Shown here: one piece after another, positions 35,885 to 45,368 of the stretch
Numbering within the stretch: the stretch's first letter is position 1
How the letters are laid out: every line of letters starts with the position of its first letter
Origin: Methylomonas sp. LW13
GTDB taxonomy: Bacteria > Pseudomonadota > Gammaproteobacteria > Methylococcales > Methylomonadaceae
Direction: 5' to 3'
Assembly (NCBI RefSeq): GCF_016865255.1
Contig: NZ_CP033381.1
Coordinates: 4,278,001 to 4,342,000 of the forward strand
Length of the DNA: 64,000 bases
Position numbers and translations under genes: made by a program
The notes under the pieces: model-generated
The model's input: only the letters and a program-made list of their open reading frames with translations
Database searches by the model: none
What the model was told of the DNA's origin: nothing

Positions 35885-36665
35885 ACCCTGCTTGGCCGGC
35901 TTGATGTTGATAGCCGGCCAAGCACTTGCCGACGAATCGGTGATAGAAGTGATCCCCCTGATGAACCGTCCGGCCTCCGACGTACGCGCTTTACTGGCAC
36001 CGCTGCTGGATGCCGATGATCGCGTCATCGAGAACGGTGCCAGTCTGATCGTTAAAACCAATCCCGCCAAACTCGGCGAAATCCGGGCCGTCATTCAAAA
36101 ACTCGACGCCCGGCTCAGCAATTTAGTCATCAGCGTCTTGCAAACCAGTAGCAAAACCGCAGCCGAATTGAACGCAGAAGCGGCCATTGCCGCCACGCCG
36201 AATAGGATTCAGATGCACGGCATGATGGGCAACAGCGAAGACTTGCGAAACCGGCAACAACACCAACAATTACGCACCCTGGAAGGCCAGGCGGCCCATA
36301 TCAAAACCGGACAGGTCCGGCCGGTGCAAAATTACAGCGTATACGACCCGGGCTATGGTTACGGCTCCGCGGTGAGCAGCAATACCCAGATGATTGAAGC
36401 CAGTACCGGCTTCGCTGTTACGCCGCGCTTGGCCGGCAACCAGGTCACTCTCGATATAGAACCGTGGTCGGATAGCTTTCAGCGCAACGGCCACATCGAA
36501 ACCCAATCCGCTCACACCACTTTACGCGCCAATCTCGGCGAATGGGTGGAAATTGCCGGCAACACCGACACTGAACAATCCGACAATCACGGCTTCAACA
36601 GTTTCAACCACAGCACCCGGCAAAATGCTTTACGCATTCTGATCAAAGTCGATCAAGCCGATTAA
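35874..36665 (+). CDS. Exported secretin N-domain (NolW-like) protein
   Basis: A 263-residue exported protein with a signal peptide (about residues 1-19, ending QALA). The N-terminal part (about 20-95) is a secretin N1/NolW-type module, EVIPLMNRPASDVRALLAPL and LIVKTNPAKLGEIRAVIQKL, ending LVISVL. The rest lacks the secretin pore domain; a Gln/His-rich stretch (about 120-140) and a beta-rich C-terminus (NQVTLDIEPWSDSF, LRANLGEWVEIAG) resemble the beta-strands of the secretin core. The ATG at 35874 overlaps the glgA 3' end by 11 bases, so it is translationally coupled to glycogen synthase. Its function is unknown; it could be an incomplete or degenerate pilus/secretion component. Confidence 0.65.
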   Translation: MKFKPCLAGLMLIAGQALADESVIEVIPLMNRPASDVRALLAPLLDADDRVIENGASLIVKTNPAKLGEIRAVIQKLDARLSNLVISVLQTSSKTAAELNAEAAIAATPNRIQMHGMMGNSEDLRNRQQHQQLRTLEGQAAHIKTGQVRPVQNYSVYDPGYGYGSAVSSNTQMIEASTGFAVTPRLAGNQVTLDIEPWSDSFQRNGHIETQSAHTTLRANLGEWVEIAGNTDTEQSDNHGFNSFNHSTRQNALRILIKVDQAD

Positions 36666-36816
36666 TCCGGACCCGCCCTAAACGACAATCCGACCAGATA
36701 GCCTCATGGCATTATTTTCGGAATCTGTGCGCGGCAACATAATATCAATATCGACATTGGCGGAAAGCGCATACTTATTGGTTATGATGGCCCGACAAAT
36801 TCATGCCGATAGCCTT

Positions 36817-37863
36817 ATGAGCATTACTGCCAAATGTTCCGCCACCGTTCTGACATATTTTCTTACGATTATATGTCTGGCAACATCCGGATGGGTATCC
36901 GCCCAGGAAACACTGCGGGTGCTCAGTTGGGACGGTTACGCCGATAGTGAAGTGGTTTCGGCATTCCAGCAGCGGTTCGACGTGGCGATAGAGTTAACCC
37001 TGGTAACGTCCGACGACGACCTTTGGCAGAAAATCAATGGTGGCAACTATGACGTATTTGCTGTCAATACTGCGGAATTGCAGCGTTATATCGATCAAGG
37101 CCTGAGCAGGCCGATCAGCATGACAAATATTCCCAACCATGCCCGGCAGTTGCCGCGTTTCCAAAACTTGCAAGCCATCCCCGGCCTGGTTCGCGGGAAC
37201 GACACGTATGCTGTCCCTTACACCTACTCGGAAATGGGGCTGATCTATAACCGCAAACTCATTAACACTCCCCCCCAATCCATGTCGGCTATGTGGGACC
37301 CAGCCTATCGGGACCGAGTATTGGCTTTTAACGCCAGTAATCACAATTTCTCCATAGTCGGCTTATTAAGGGGCGTATCCAATCCGTTCCGGATGACAGA
37401 TCCCGAGCTAAAACAGGCCGCTCGCGAATTGGCCAAGTTACGCCGTAATGTGCTGACCTTTTACGCGACCGCGGAGGAAGCGACCAGGCTTTTTGTCAAA
37501 TATGACATAGCCTTGATTTTCGGTAATTACGGCACCCAGCAACTGAAAGCTCTGCGCGAAGCAGGTGCAGACATTGGTTATGTGATTCCCCGCGAAGGTG
37601 CGTTGGCCTGGCTGGATTGCTGGGCCATCACCCAAAATAGCCGGAACCCCGAGTTGGCAGAAAAATGGATTAATTACACCTTGGAAAAATCGGTCAGCGA
37701 ACGACTCACCCAGCAACACGGCTTGGCAAACACCATTACAGCGCCGGAGAACGACAACACCCAAAACCAACCCATTATTTGGCTGGAACCGATACTCGAT
37801 CCGCTGGCGCGCAAAACGCTATGGGATAGAATCATTTCCGGTGAAGCACCCGAGGCATTTTAA
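36817..37863 (+). CDS. PotD/NspS-like periplasmic polyamine-binding protein
   Basis: A 348-residue solute-binding protein of the PotD (spermidine/putrescine) family. A signal peptide is visible (about residues 1-30, ending VSAQE). The mature N-terminus LRVLSWDGYADSEVVSAFQQ and later YDVFAVNTAEL, VPYTYSEMGLIYN and ALAWLDCWAIT follow the PotD fold. No potABC permease genes are nearby; instead the stop codon is directly followed by the GTG of a c-di-GMP sensor gene. That is the arrangement of V. cholerae nspS-mbaA. The start is uncertain; ATG 36784 is possible but lies inside a weak -10-like sequence (TATGAT, 36783-36788). Confidence 0.78.
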   Translation: MSITAKCSATVLTYFLTIICLATSGWVSAQETLRVLSWDGYADSEVVSAFQQRFDVAIELTLVTSDDDLWQKINGGNYDVFAVNTAELQRYIDQGLSRPISMTNIPNHARQLPRFQNLQAIPGLVRGNDTYAVPYTYSEMGLIYNRKLINTPPQSMSAMWDPAYRDRVLAFNASNHNFSIVGLLRGVSNPFRMTDPELKQAARELAKLRRNVLTFYATAEEATRLFVKYDIALIFGNYGTQQLKALREAGADIGYVIPREGALAWLDCWAITQNSRNPELAEKWINYTLEKSVSERLTQQHGLANTITAPENDNTQNQPIIWLEPILDPLARKTLWDRIISGEAPEAF

Positions 37864-40800
37864 GTGCGCTCCAGCATAGGCATAAAACTGGGTTTCTGGC
37901 TGGCATTGCTGGGCACGCTATCGACAGGCCTGACCGGTTATTATGTCTACGACCGCAGCCGGGCCATGCTGGTGGGAATCGCCAAGGATAAACTGCTCAA
38001 CGACACCCAAGCCGTGGGAAACCGATTTGCCGATGCGTTGGCAGCTACCGCCAGCAGCGTCAAGTTTCTAAGCAATTTGCCGGTCAGCGCCGACATTGTC
38101 TCGGCAACACCTGACGCAAAGTTGGGCATACGTAAAAATCAATTGGCAGAGATTTTTGTCAGCTTGCTGAATGCCCATCCCGAATACAGTCAAATCCGTT
38201 TGATCGACACGCAGCATTACGGCAAGGAATTAGTCAGAGTCGATAGAGATCAAGACAGCCTCAAAGTGATTGCCGACGCGCAGTTACAAGAGAAAAACCA
38301 TTTTCCTTACGTATTCGAAACCGTGCCGCTGGCTGCGGAGCAATATTACGTTTCGGAAATCAATTTAAATCAGGAATTAGGCACTCACCTGGGATTTGGT
38401 AAACCCACACTGCGGATAGCGATGCCGATCAAGTCGGCCACTACTACCATCGCAGTAATCGTCATCAATGTCGATTTACAAGGGCTATTCGAGCAAGTAC
38501 GCGGCAATATTCCCGACGATATTGAATTGCTGCTCAGCAACGACAGAGGAGACTATTTAATTCACCCCGACGCGGCAAAAACCTTTGGCTTTGAAAGCGG
38601 CCGCAGTTTCCTGATTCAGAATGACATCCCGAACGTAAAAGCGATTCTGGCTGGCAAACTAGCGCATTCGGTATTCGCGACCAGCGATACGCAAAGCTTG
38701 GCCACTTCTTCACTCGCCGCTTTCGTAAAACTGCCGTTGGGCTCGGAAAGCAGCGGACGCTTCGCCATGCTGGGTTTATATACGCCGCTGAAAAACGTTT
38801 TGCAGGAAAGTAAAGCTCTGGGAGTGAGCGTTATCGAAATAACCTTGTTGTTCAGCCTGCTGGCAAGTGCAATTTCGCTAATGTTGGCGCGCGTCCTGGC
38901 AAAACCGCTCAATTCAATGACCACCGCGATCGGTCAATTCAAGCTGGGCACGCCGCTGACCGGGTTACCGACGCACCGTAACGACGAAATCGGCTATCTG
39001 GCGAATAGTTTCATGTCGATGACCGAACAATTAAACTCGCAAATAGCCGAGTTACATGCCTCCGAAGCTAAGTTGCATGCCATTCTCGACAACGCCCCCG
39101 TCGGCATTTGGTTGGCCGACCTTGATACGCGCTTTTTATTTGTAAACCATACTTTTTGCGATGCCCTTGGCCTGCCGGAAACCCGTTTAATTGCCAACGA
39201 ACCATTGGCCGAGTTGTTCGGCGCGGAGATCGCAGCCCGTTTTTTAAGTGCCGATCAAGCGTGTTTAGCGCAAGCAAATCAAGCACATCAATCCCTCGAG
39301 CAAATAAAATTTGCCGATGGCAAACGGCACACCATACAAATAACCCGCACGCCATTGCAAGACATCAACAAAGAGACGGTCGGCATCATCGGCATAGCCA
39401 TGGATATTACTGACCGCCAACAAGCGGCCAATCGTGAGCGCGCCCATAACCATGTTCTGGAATTAGTATCCAAAGGCGCGGCACTGCCGGAGATCCTGCA
39501 AGCGGTGGTATTGGGTGTAGAGGCCCAAAATCCTGACTTAATTTGTTCGATATTGCTATTAAATAACGAAGGTAATCGCTTGTTCATAGGCTCTGCACCG
39601 CATCTACCCGACTTCTACAATTCTGCTGTAGACGGCCTTTACGTAGGCCCCGGTGTCGGCTCATGCGGTACGGCTGCGTATTTCGGCCAGCGAGTCATTG
39701 TCGAAGATATTCAAAACCATACTTATTGGGCGCCGTTTACCGAGCTTGCGGCTAGGGCCGGTTTAGGGTCGTGCTGGTCTGAGCCGATACGTGGCGCGTC
39801 CGGCCAATTGTTGGGTACTTTTGGTATTTACCAGCGCCATCCTGCGGAGCCAGGGGCAGACGACATTCAGATGATTGAACAGGCCTCGCATTTGGCCGGC
39901 ATTGCAATCGACCGCAGCCGCAGCAATGAAGAACTGCAATTGGCGTCCTTAGTCTATCAAAACAGCAGCGAAGCGATGGCCGTGACCGACGCACAAGGCA
40001 TGATTATCAATGTCAATCCGGCTTTCACCGCTTTGACCGGCTACACATTGGACGAAGTCATCGGTAAAAACCATAACATTCTGAACTCGGCGCGGCAGGG
40101 CGAACAGTTTTATCAAGCCATGTGGCAAGCCATCAACAGTAGTGGTCACTGGAAAGGCGAAATTTGGAATCGTCGGAAGAACGGCGAGATATTTGCTGAG
40201 CAACTGACCATCAATACCATATTTAGCGCGGATGGCCTGCCGCAGCGGCGAGTTGCGCTATTTTCCGACATCACCCAAAAGAAGCAGTCCGAAGAACTGA
40301 TCTGGACCCAAGCCAATTTCGATCCGCTCACCGGCCTGCCCAACCGCCGCATGTTTCATGACAGGCTGGATCAAGAAATCAAAAAGGCACATCGCAGCGG
40401 CTTGCAGGTCGCTTTGATATTGCTTGATCTGGACCGTTTCAAGGAAGTTAACGATACGCTGGGTCACGATATGGGCGATTTATTGTTAAAAGATGCCTCG
40501 CAACGGCTGCTGCATTGCGTACGCGATTCCGATACTGTCGCCCGATTGGGCGGCGACGAATTCACAGTCATCCTCGGCGAACTTGATGATGCTGAGGATG
40601 CCGAACGGGTGGTCAAAAACATCCTGCAAAGACTCGCCGAACCTTTTCAGCTGAAAAGCAAAGTGGCCTACATCTCGGCCAGTATCGGCATCACCCTGTA
40701 CCCGAAGGACGCGGAGAGAATCGATACCTTAATAAAAAACGCCGATCAGGCAATGTACGCAGCGAAACACCAGGGCCGTAATCGCTATTGTTATTTCACT

Positions 40801-41625
40801 CCATCAATGCAGGAAGCCGCTCTAGCGCGCATGCTGATTGCCGACGATTTGCGCCATGCTTTGGAGGCCAACCAATTTGAAGTATATTACCAGCCGGTCG
40901 TGGAACTGGGATCCAGCGCCATCCATAAAGCCGAAGCGCTGATCCGCTGGCAACACCCGACACGGGGCATGGTCAGCCCCAGCGAATTTGTGCATATTGC
41001 CGAAGATATAGGCCTGATTGCCGAAATCGGTACTTGGGTATTTAAACAAGCGGCAGGACAGGTCAAACAATGGCGTGCAAGATACCATCCGGACTTTCAG
41101 ATCAGCGTCAACAAATCGCCGATGCAGTTTTACGACGACCAGTCCCACGGCACTTGGCTGGAATACTTACAAACACTTGAGCTGCCGGGACAAAGCATCG
41201 TCGCGGAAATTACCGAGGGCTTGCTGCTGGACGCCAGTAATGTGGTGAAAGATCAATTACTGGCTTTTCGAGACGCAGGGATACAAGTATCGCTGGACGA
41301 TTTCGGCACCGGCTATTCGTCGCTGGCTTATCTGAAGAAATTCGATATCGACTATCTGAAAATCGATCAGTCTTTCGTCGGCAATTTGTCGCCGAATTCC
41401 AGCGACAAAATTCTCTGCGAAGCGATTATCGTCATGGCGCACAAGCTGGGGATGAAAGTCATCGCGGAAGGCATAGAAACCGAACAACAACGCCAGCTAC
41501 TGCTGGAAGCGGAGTGCGACTATGGGCAGGGCTATTTATTCTCCAAAGCCCTGCCGGCCGATGCGTTCGAGGAACTACTAATGCTTAATGCCTCAGGCAC
41601 CAGCGCGCAGAACACAGTTATTTGA
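37864..41625 (+). CDS. MbaA-like dCache-HAMP-PAS-GAF-PAS-GGDEF-EAL c-di-GMP protein
   Basis: A 1253-residue inner-membrane signal protein. Order: TM1 (about 8-28), a periplasmic Cache-type sensor (30-315), TM2 (318-340), HAMP (345-395), PAS (400-525), GAF (540-695), PAS (700-810), GGDEF (815-975) and EAL (985-1240). The diguanylate cyclase motif GGDEF (896-900) is intact, with an RxxD-type inhibitory site five residues before it (RDSD, 887-890). EAL (1024-1026) and DDFGTGYSSL (1145-1154) are intact, as expected for an active phosphodiesterase, so both activities are possible. It starts with GTG immediately after the binding-protein stop, indicating tight coupling. Its 3' end overlaps the convergent corC stop by eight bases. 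Confidence 0.9.
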   Translation: MRSSIGIKLGFWLALLGTLSTGLTGYYVYDRSRAMLVGIAKDKLLNDTQAVGNRFADALAATASSVKFLSNLPVSADIVSATPDAKLGIRKNQLAEIFVSLLNAHPEYSQIRLIDTQHYGKELVRVDRDQDSLKVIADAQLQEKNHFPYVFETVPLAAEQYYVSEINLNQELGTHLGFGKPTLRIAMPIKSATTTIAVIVINVDLQGLFEQVRGNIPDDIELLLSNDRGDYLIHPDAAKTFGFESGRSFLIQNDIPNVKAILAGKLAHSVFATSDTQSLATSSLAAFVKLPLGSESSGRFAMLGLYTPLKNVLQESKALGVSVIEITLLFSLLASAISLMLARVLAKPLNSMTTAIGQFKLGTPLTGLPTHRNDEIGYLANSFMSMTEQLNSQIAELHASEAKLHAILDNAPVGIWLADLDTRFLFVNHTFCDALGLPETRLIANEPLAELFGAEIAARFLSADQACLAQANQAHQSLEQIKFADGKRHTIQITRTPLQDINKETVGIIGIAMDITDRQQAANRERAHNHVLELVSKGAALPEILQAVVLGVEAQNPDLICSILLLNNEGNRLFIGSAPHLPDFYNSAVDGLYVGPGVGSCGTAAYFGQRVIVEDIQNHTYWAPFTELAARAGLGSCWSEPIRGASGQLLGTFGIYQRHPAEPGADDIQMIEQASHLAGIAIDRSRSNEELQLASLVYQNSSEAMAVTDAQGMIINVNPAFTALTGYTLDEVIGKNHNILNSARQGEQFYQAMWQAINSSGHWKGEIWNRRKNGEIFAEQLTINTIFSADGLPQRRVALFSDITQKKQSEELIWTQANFDPLTGLPNRRMFHDRLDQEIKKAHRSGLQVALILLDLDRFKEVNDTLGHDMGDLLLKDASQRLLHCVRDSDTVARLGGDEFTVILGELDDAEDAERVVKNILQRLAEPFQLKSKVAYISASIGITLYPKDAERIDTLIKNADQAMYAAKHQGRNRYCYFTPSMQEAALARMLIADDLRHALEANQFEVYYQPVVELGSSAIHKAEALIRWQHPTRGMVSPSEFVHIAEDIGLIAEIGTWVFKQAAGQVKQWRARYHPDFQISVNKSPMQFYDDQSHGTWLEYLQTLELPGQSIVAEITEGLLLDASNVVKDQLLAFRDAGIQVSLDDFGTGYSSLAYLKKFDIDYLKIDQSFVGNLSPNSSDKILCEAIIVMAHKLGMKVIAEGIETEQQRQLLLEAECDYGQGYLFSKALPADAFEELLMLNASGTSAQNTVI

Positions 41626-42454
41626 TCTTCAATTTCAGTAAATGCACTCGCCGATTGTCGGCCCGCAATACCTCGAAACAGAAATCGTCCAGCTCCACCT
41701 TCTCGCCTTTCTTCGGAAAATGTTCTAGACGCTGCACGATTAAACCGCCTAGCGTGTCGTATTCGTCGTCTTCCAATGCGGCGGAAAAATAATCGTTGAA
41801 TTCTTCGATGGGTGTCAGCGCGCTGACGATAAATTCTTTCTCGCTACGCTGAGAAATAAATTCTTGTACTTCGTCGTCATCGTGTTCGTCTTCAATCTTG
41901 CCGACGATTTGCTCCAGGACGTCTTCAATCGTCACCAAGCCGGCGGCATTGCCGTATTCGTCGACGACGATGGCCATGTGGTTGCGCTCGGTGCGAAATT
42001 CTTTTAGTAACACGTTTAAGCGTTTGCTTTCGGGCACCACGTTGACCGGGCGCATCACATCCTCGACTTTCAGGGTTTTATCCTTTAAAGCATGAGCCAG
42101 TAAATCCTTGGCCAGCAAAACACCAACCACCTTGCTGCGGTCTTCTTCGATGACGGGAAAACGGGAATGAGCAAATTCGACCACTAACGGAAAGATGGTT
42201 TCCAGTTCCGCTTCCCTAGGAACGACGACCATTTGTGAACGCGGAATCATGATGTCTCTGACCCGCATCTCCGCCACATGCATCACGCCTTCCATCATGG
42301 CCAGTGCGTCGGAGTCTAACAGATGTTTTTCTTGCGATTCTCTCAATATTTCCAGCAAGTCTTCCTGATCTTGCGGCTCCCCACTCAGAAAATGACCGAT
42401 GCGCTCGATCAAACTCTTATGGGGTTGACTACTCGGGGGGTTACCATCGCTCAT
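41618..42454 (-). CDS. corC: CorC/YbeX-type CBS-domain protein
   Basis: A 278-residue CBS-pair protein linked to Mg2+/Co2+ efflux (CorC, also YbeX). Two CBS domains span about residues 65-190 (VRDIMIPRSQMVVVP at the start, then VEDVMRPVNVVPES and NAAGLVTIEDVLEQIVG). The C-terminal CorC_HlyC domain (about 205-278) follows. It lacks the membrane DUF21 domain, as YbeX does. Its ATG overlaps the ybeY stop (ATGA). This is the classic miaB-ybeZ-ybeY-ybeX order connected to ribosome maturation, so it is more likely to act with YbeY than as a transporter by itself. Confidence 0.92.
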   Translation of the reverse strand: MSDGNPPSSQPHKSLIERIGHFLSGEPQDQEDLLEILRESQEKHLLDSDALAMMEGVMHVAEMRVRDIMIPRSQMVVVPREAELETIFPLVVEFAHSRFPVIEEDRSKVVGVLLAKDLLAHALKDKTLKVEDVMRPVNVVPESKRLNVLLKEFRTERNHMAIVVDEYGNAAGLVTIEDVLEQIVGKIEDEHDDDEVQEFISQRSEKEFIVSALTPIEEFNDYFSAALEDDEYDTLGGLIVQRLEHFPKKGEKVELDDFCFEVLRADNRRVHLLKLKIK

Positions 42455-42915
42455 TGCTTTCCATCCTCCATATAAGGGTTTGCTATACCTAATTTGCTCA
42501 AAATCTCAATCTCTAATGCTTCCATTTGTTCGGCATCCTGATCCTCTATGTGGTCATACCCTAGCAAATGCAATACGCCGTGTATAGTGATATGCGCCCA
42601 ATGGTGCTCGGGCAATTTATTTTGCTGCGCAGCTTCCAGCCCTATCAGCGGTGCACAAATCACCAAATCGCCCAGCAAGTCCATGTCCATGCCCGCCGGG
42701 GCTTCAAAGGGAAAGCTCAGGATGTTAGTCGGTCCGTTTTTATGCCGATACTGCTGATTCAGCTCTGCGCTTTCCACATCGTCGACCAAACGAATCACCA
42801 ACTCGCAGTCCGCATCATCCTCAAAGCTTGCTAGCCCGGCGTCCACCCATTGCTGAAACTGCTCGAGTTCGGGATGAGGTGCCGAAGTAGCAATTTGCAT
42901 GTCGATATAATTCAT
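42451..42915 (-). CDS. ybeY: Endoribonuclease YbeY, rRNA maturation factor
   Basis: A 154-residue metal-dependent RNase of the UPF0054 family involved in 16S 3'-end processing and ribosome quality control. The zinc motif is HGVLHLLGYDH (three His) near residue 115. It sits between ybeZ (three-base gap) and corC (ATGA overlap), the usual gammaproteobacterial order. The size is normal for the family. Confidence 0.94.
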   Translation of the reverse strand: MNYIDMQIATSAPHPELEQFQQWVDAGLASFEDDADCELVIRLVDDVESAELNQQYRHKNGPTNILSFPFEAPAGMDMDLLGDLVICAPLIGLEAAQQNKLPEHHWAHITIHGVLHLLGYDHIEDQDAEQMEALEIEILSKLGIANPYMEDGKQ

Positions 42916-42918
42916 AGA

Positions 42919-43908
42919 CTACGCCGACGGCATGTGCTCTTTTTCGTAATGCTCGTAGGCGGCGACGATGCGCTGCACCAACGGATGCCGAACCACGTCG
43001 CGCACGCCGAAAAAGGTAAAACTGATACCGTCCACATCCTTCAACACTTTCAACACATGTTTCAGACCGGACATTTTTTCGTTGGGCAAATCGATTTGCG
43101 TAACATCGCCGGTAATGACGGCAGTGGAACCGAAACCGATCCGGGTCAAAAACATCTTGATTTGTTCCACCGTCGTGTTTTGCGCCTCATCCAGAATAAT
43201 AAACGAGTCGTTCAAGGTTCTACCGCGCATGAAGGCTAAGGGCGCCACTTCGATGACATTTTTTTCCAGCAATTTTTCGACGCGCTCGAAACCCAACATG
43301 TCGTATAGCGCATCGTACAAGGGCCGCAAATAGGGGTCGACTTTCTGCGCCATATCGCCTGGGAGGAAACCTAACTTCTCGCCCGCTTCCACCGCCGGCC
43401 GTACCAAAATAATCCGCCGCACGGTCTCGTTTTGCAACGCATCAACCGCACACGCGACCGCCAGATAGGTTTTACCGGTACCCGCGGGACCGACACCGAA
43501 ATTAATGTCATGCGAAATGATCTTGCGCAAATAGTCCTGCTGATTAAAACCGCGACCCTTGATTACACCGCGCTTGGTTTTAATCGCCACCGGCTCCGAT
43601 TTCACGCTCGGCGCAGCCTGTAGTAACTGGTCGATACTGGCATCCTGCAAACTCAAATGCACTTGCTCCGGAGTGATTTCTTCCCGCTCGGTCAATTCGA
43701 ACAATTTCTGAATCACCGCGCAAGCCGCTTTGACCGCAGCATCGACACCCGTGACCTTGAAATGATTGCTGCGATTGGCGATCTCCACCTGTAAGCGTTG
43801 CTCGATTTGGCGGATATGCGCATCCAACTGTCCGCAAAAATTGGACAGGCGTTGCGCATCGGCGGGTAACAGGGTAATTTCTTGCGAAAAAAGGCTGGCG
43901 TTCAACAC
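42919..43908 (-). CDS. ybeZ: PhoH-like ATPase YbeZ
   Basis: A 329-residue PhoH-family ATPase/RNA-binding protein that works with YbeY. Walker A is GPAGTGKTYLAVACAVDAL and the Walker B-like segment is FIILDEAQNTTVEQ. An N-terminal KH-like region (residues about 30-75) precedes it. The start is GTG, sharing one base with the miaB stop (TAGTG), so translation is coupled. Confidence 0.93.
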   Translation of the reverse strand: MLNASLFSQEITLLPADAQRLSNFCGQLDAHIRQIEQRLQVEIANRSNHFKVTGVDAAVKAACAVIQKLFELTEREEITPEQVHLSLQDASIDQLLQAAPSVKSEPVAIKTKRGVIKGRGFNQQDYLRKIISHDINFGVGPAGTGKTYLAVACAVDALQNETVRRIILVRPAVEAGEKLGFLPGDMAQKVDPYLRPLYDALYDMLGFERVEKLLEKNVIEVAPLAFMRGRTLNDSFIILDEAQNTTVEQIKMFLTRIGFGSTAVITGDVTQIDLPNEKMSGLKHVLKVLKDVDGISFTFFGVRDVVRHPLVQRIVAAYEHYEKEHMPSA

Positions 43909-45263
43909 TAGGCGGTCTGCTGGATTTTTTCGATGGACGATTCCACCAGGCGACCCCGTAACGAATTGGGCAAGGCTTCGGCAATATACACGTCGACGAA
44001 CTGCCCGATCAAGCGCGGATGCCCGGCAAAATTGACGGCGCGGTTATTTTCGGTCCGCCCGGTTAGATGCAACGGGTTTTTCTTGGAGATGCCCTCCACC
44101 AACACACTTTGCACGCTACCGATCATCGACTCCGAAATAGCCATGAACATTTCGTTCAGGCGGTCTTTCAAGCGTTTCAAGCGTTGCTCCTTAACAGCCA
44201 TGCTGACATCGTCGGCAAAGTTGGCCGCCGGCGTGCCCGGTCTGGCACTGAAGATAAAACTGTAAGACAGGTCGTAACCGACTTCCTCGATCAAGGCCAT
44301 GGTATCTTCAAAATCTTCTTCGGTTTCACCGGGAAAGCCGACGATAAAATCCGACGACAAACTGATGCCTGGCCGCACCGCTTTCATCTTGCGCATGATT
44401 TCCAGATAATCTTCGCGCCTATGACCACGCTTCATTTCCGCCAAAATGCGGTTGCTGCCGCTCTGCACGGGCAAATGCAAGTGATTGACCAGCTGCGGAA
44501 TCTCGGCAAACGCTTCGATAATATCGTCAGTGAATTCTAAAGGATGCGATGTAGTGAAACGAATACGGTCTATACCATCGACAGCGGCAACGCAATGCAA
44601 CAACAGCGCAAAACTAGCCACATCGCCGTCTTCCATCGCGCCGCGATAAGCATTAACGTTTTGGCCGAGCAGATTGATCTCGCGCACACCTTGTCTAGCC
44701 AGCGTTTCGATTTCAGCAATCACATCGTTCAGCGGCCGGCTGACTTCTTCACCGCGAGTGTACGGCACGACACAATAGGTACAGTACTTACTGCAACCTT
44801 CCATCACCGATACATAGGCCTTGGGGCCTTCCGCACGCGGTTCCGGTAAATTATCGAATTTTTCGATTTCGGGAAAAGAAATGTCGACTACATGCTTACC
44901 GCCACTACGTGCTTGGTTTAACAACTCAGGCAAGCGGTGCAGGGTTTGCGGACCAAACACAATGTCTACATACGGCGCGCGCTTTTGCAGGGCCGCACCT
45001 TCCTGGCTGGCTACGCAGCCACCAACACCAATAATCACACCGGGACGTTTATCTTTGATTTTTTTCCAGCGCCCCACGGCGGAAAATACCTTTTCCTGAG
45101 CTTTTTCGCGGATCGAACAAGTGTTTAGTAACAACACATCGGCTTGTTCCGGAATGTCGGTCAATTCCATGCCGTGCGATGCGATCAATACGTCCCGCAT
45201 CTTATCGGAATCGTATTCGTTCATTTGACAGCCGTTAGTCTGTATATAAAGTTTTTGCGCCAT
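43908..45263 (-). CDS. miaB: tRNA-2-methylthio-N6-dimethylallyladenosine synthase
   Basis: A 451-residue radical-SAM methylthiotransferase modifying A37 of tRNA. The N-terminal MTTase domain begins [19 protein letters not shown] and carries the auxiliary cluster Cys set (Cys in [16 protein letters not shown] and GGCVASQEG). The radical-SAM cluster is [17 protein letters not shown]. The C-terminal TRAM domain follows. The gene heads the ybeZ-ybeY-corC unit. A minus-strand terminator 34 bases upstream isolates it from the ODP gene. Confidence 0.97.
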   Translation of the reverse strand: MAQKLYIQTNGCQMNEYDSDKMRDVLIASHGMELTDIPEQADVLLLNTCSIREKAQEKVFSAVGRWKKIKDKRPGVIIGVGGCVASQEGAALQKRAPYVDIVFGPQTLHRLPELLNQARSGGKHVVDISFPEIEKFDNLPEPRAEGPKAYVSVMEGCSKYCTYCVVPYTRGEEVSRPLNDVIAEIETLARQGVREINLLGQNVNAYRGAMEDGDVASFALLLHCVAAVDGIDRIRFTTSHPLEFTDDIIEAFAEIPQLVNHLHLPVQSGSNRILAEMKRGHRREDYLEIMRKMKAVRPGISLSSDFIVGFPGETEEDFEDTMALIEEVGYDLSYSFIFSARPGTPAANFADDVSMAVKEQRLKRLKDRLNEMFMAISESMIGSVQSVLVEGISKKNPLHLTGRTENNRAVNFAGHPRLIGQFVDVYIAEALPNSLRGRLVESSIEKIQQTA

Positions 45264-45296
45264 GCTTGATGAGATACCTCAACTACTCTCACTAAC

Positions 45297-45322
45297 AAAA
45301 AACCCCCGTCTCGCGACGGGGG
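45297..45322 (-). terminator. Rho-independent terminator downstream of the ODP gene
   Basis: Read on the minus strand: a perfect 8-bp stem CCCCCGTC-GCGA-GACGGGGG followed by T6 (45297-45302 on the plus strand as A6). It ends the two-gene ODP unit and separates it from miaB. Confidence 0.92.
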
Positions 45323-45368
45323 CTCGTAATGGCCGGATTATAAACCCAATTTTCGGCAAATGCTTGTT

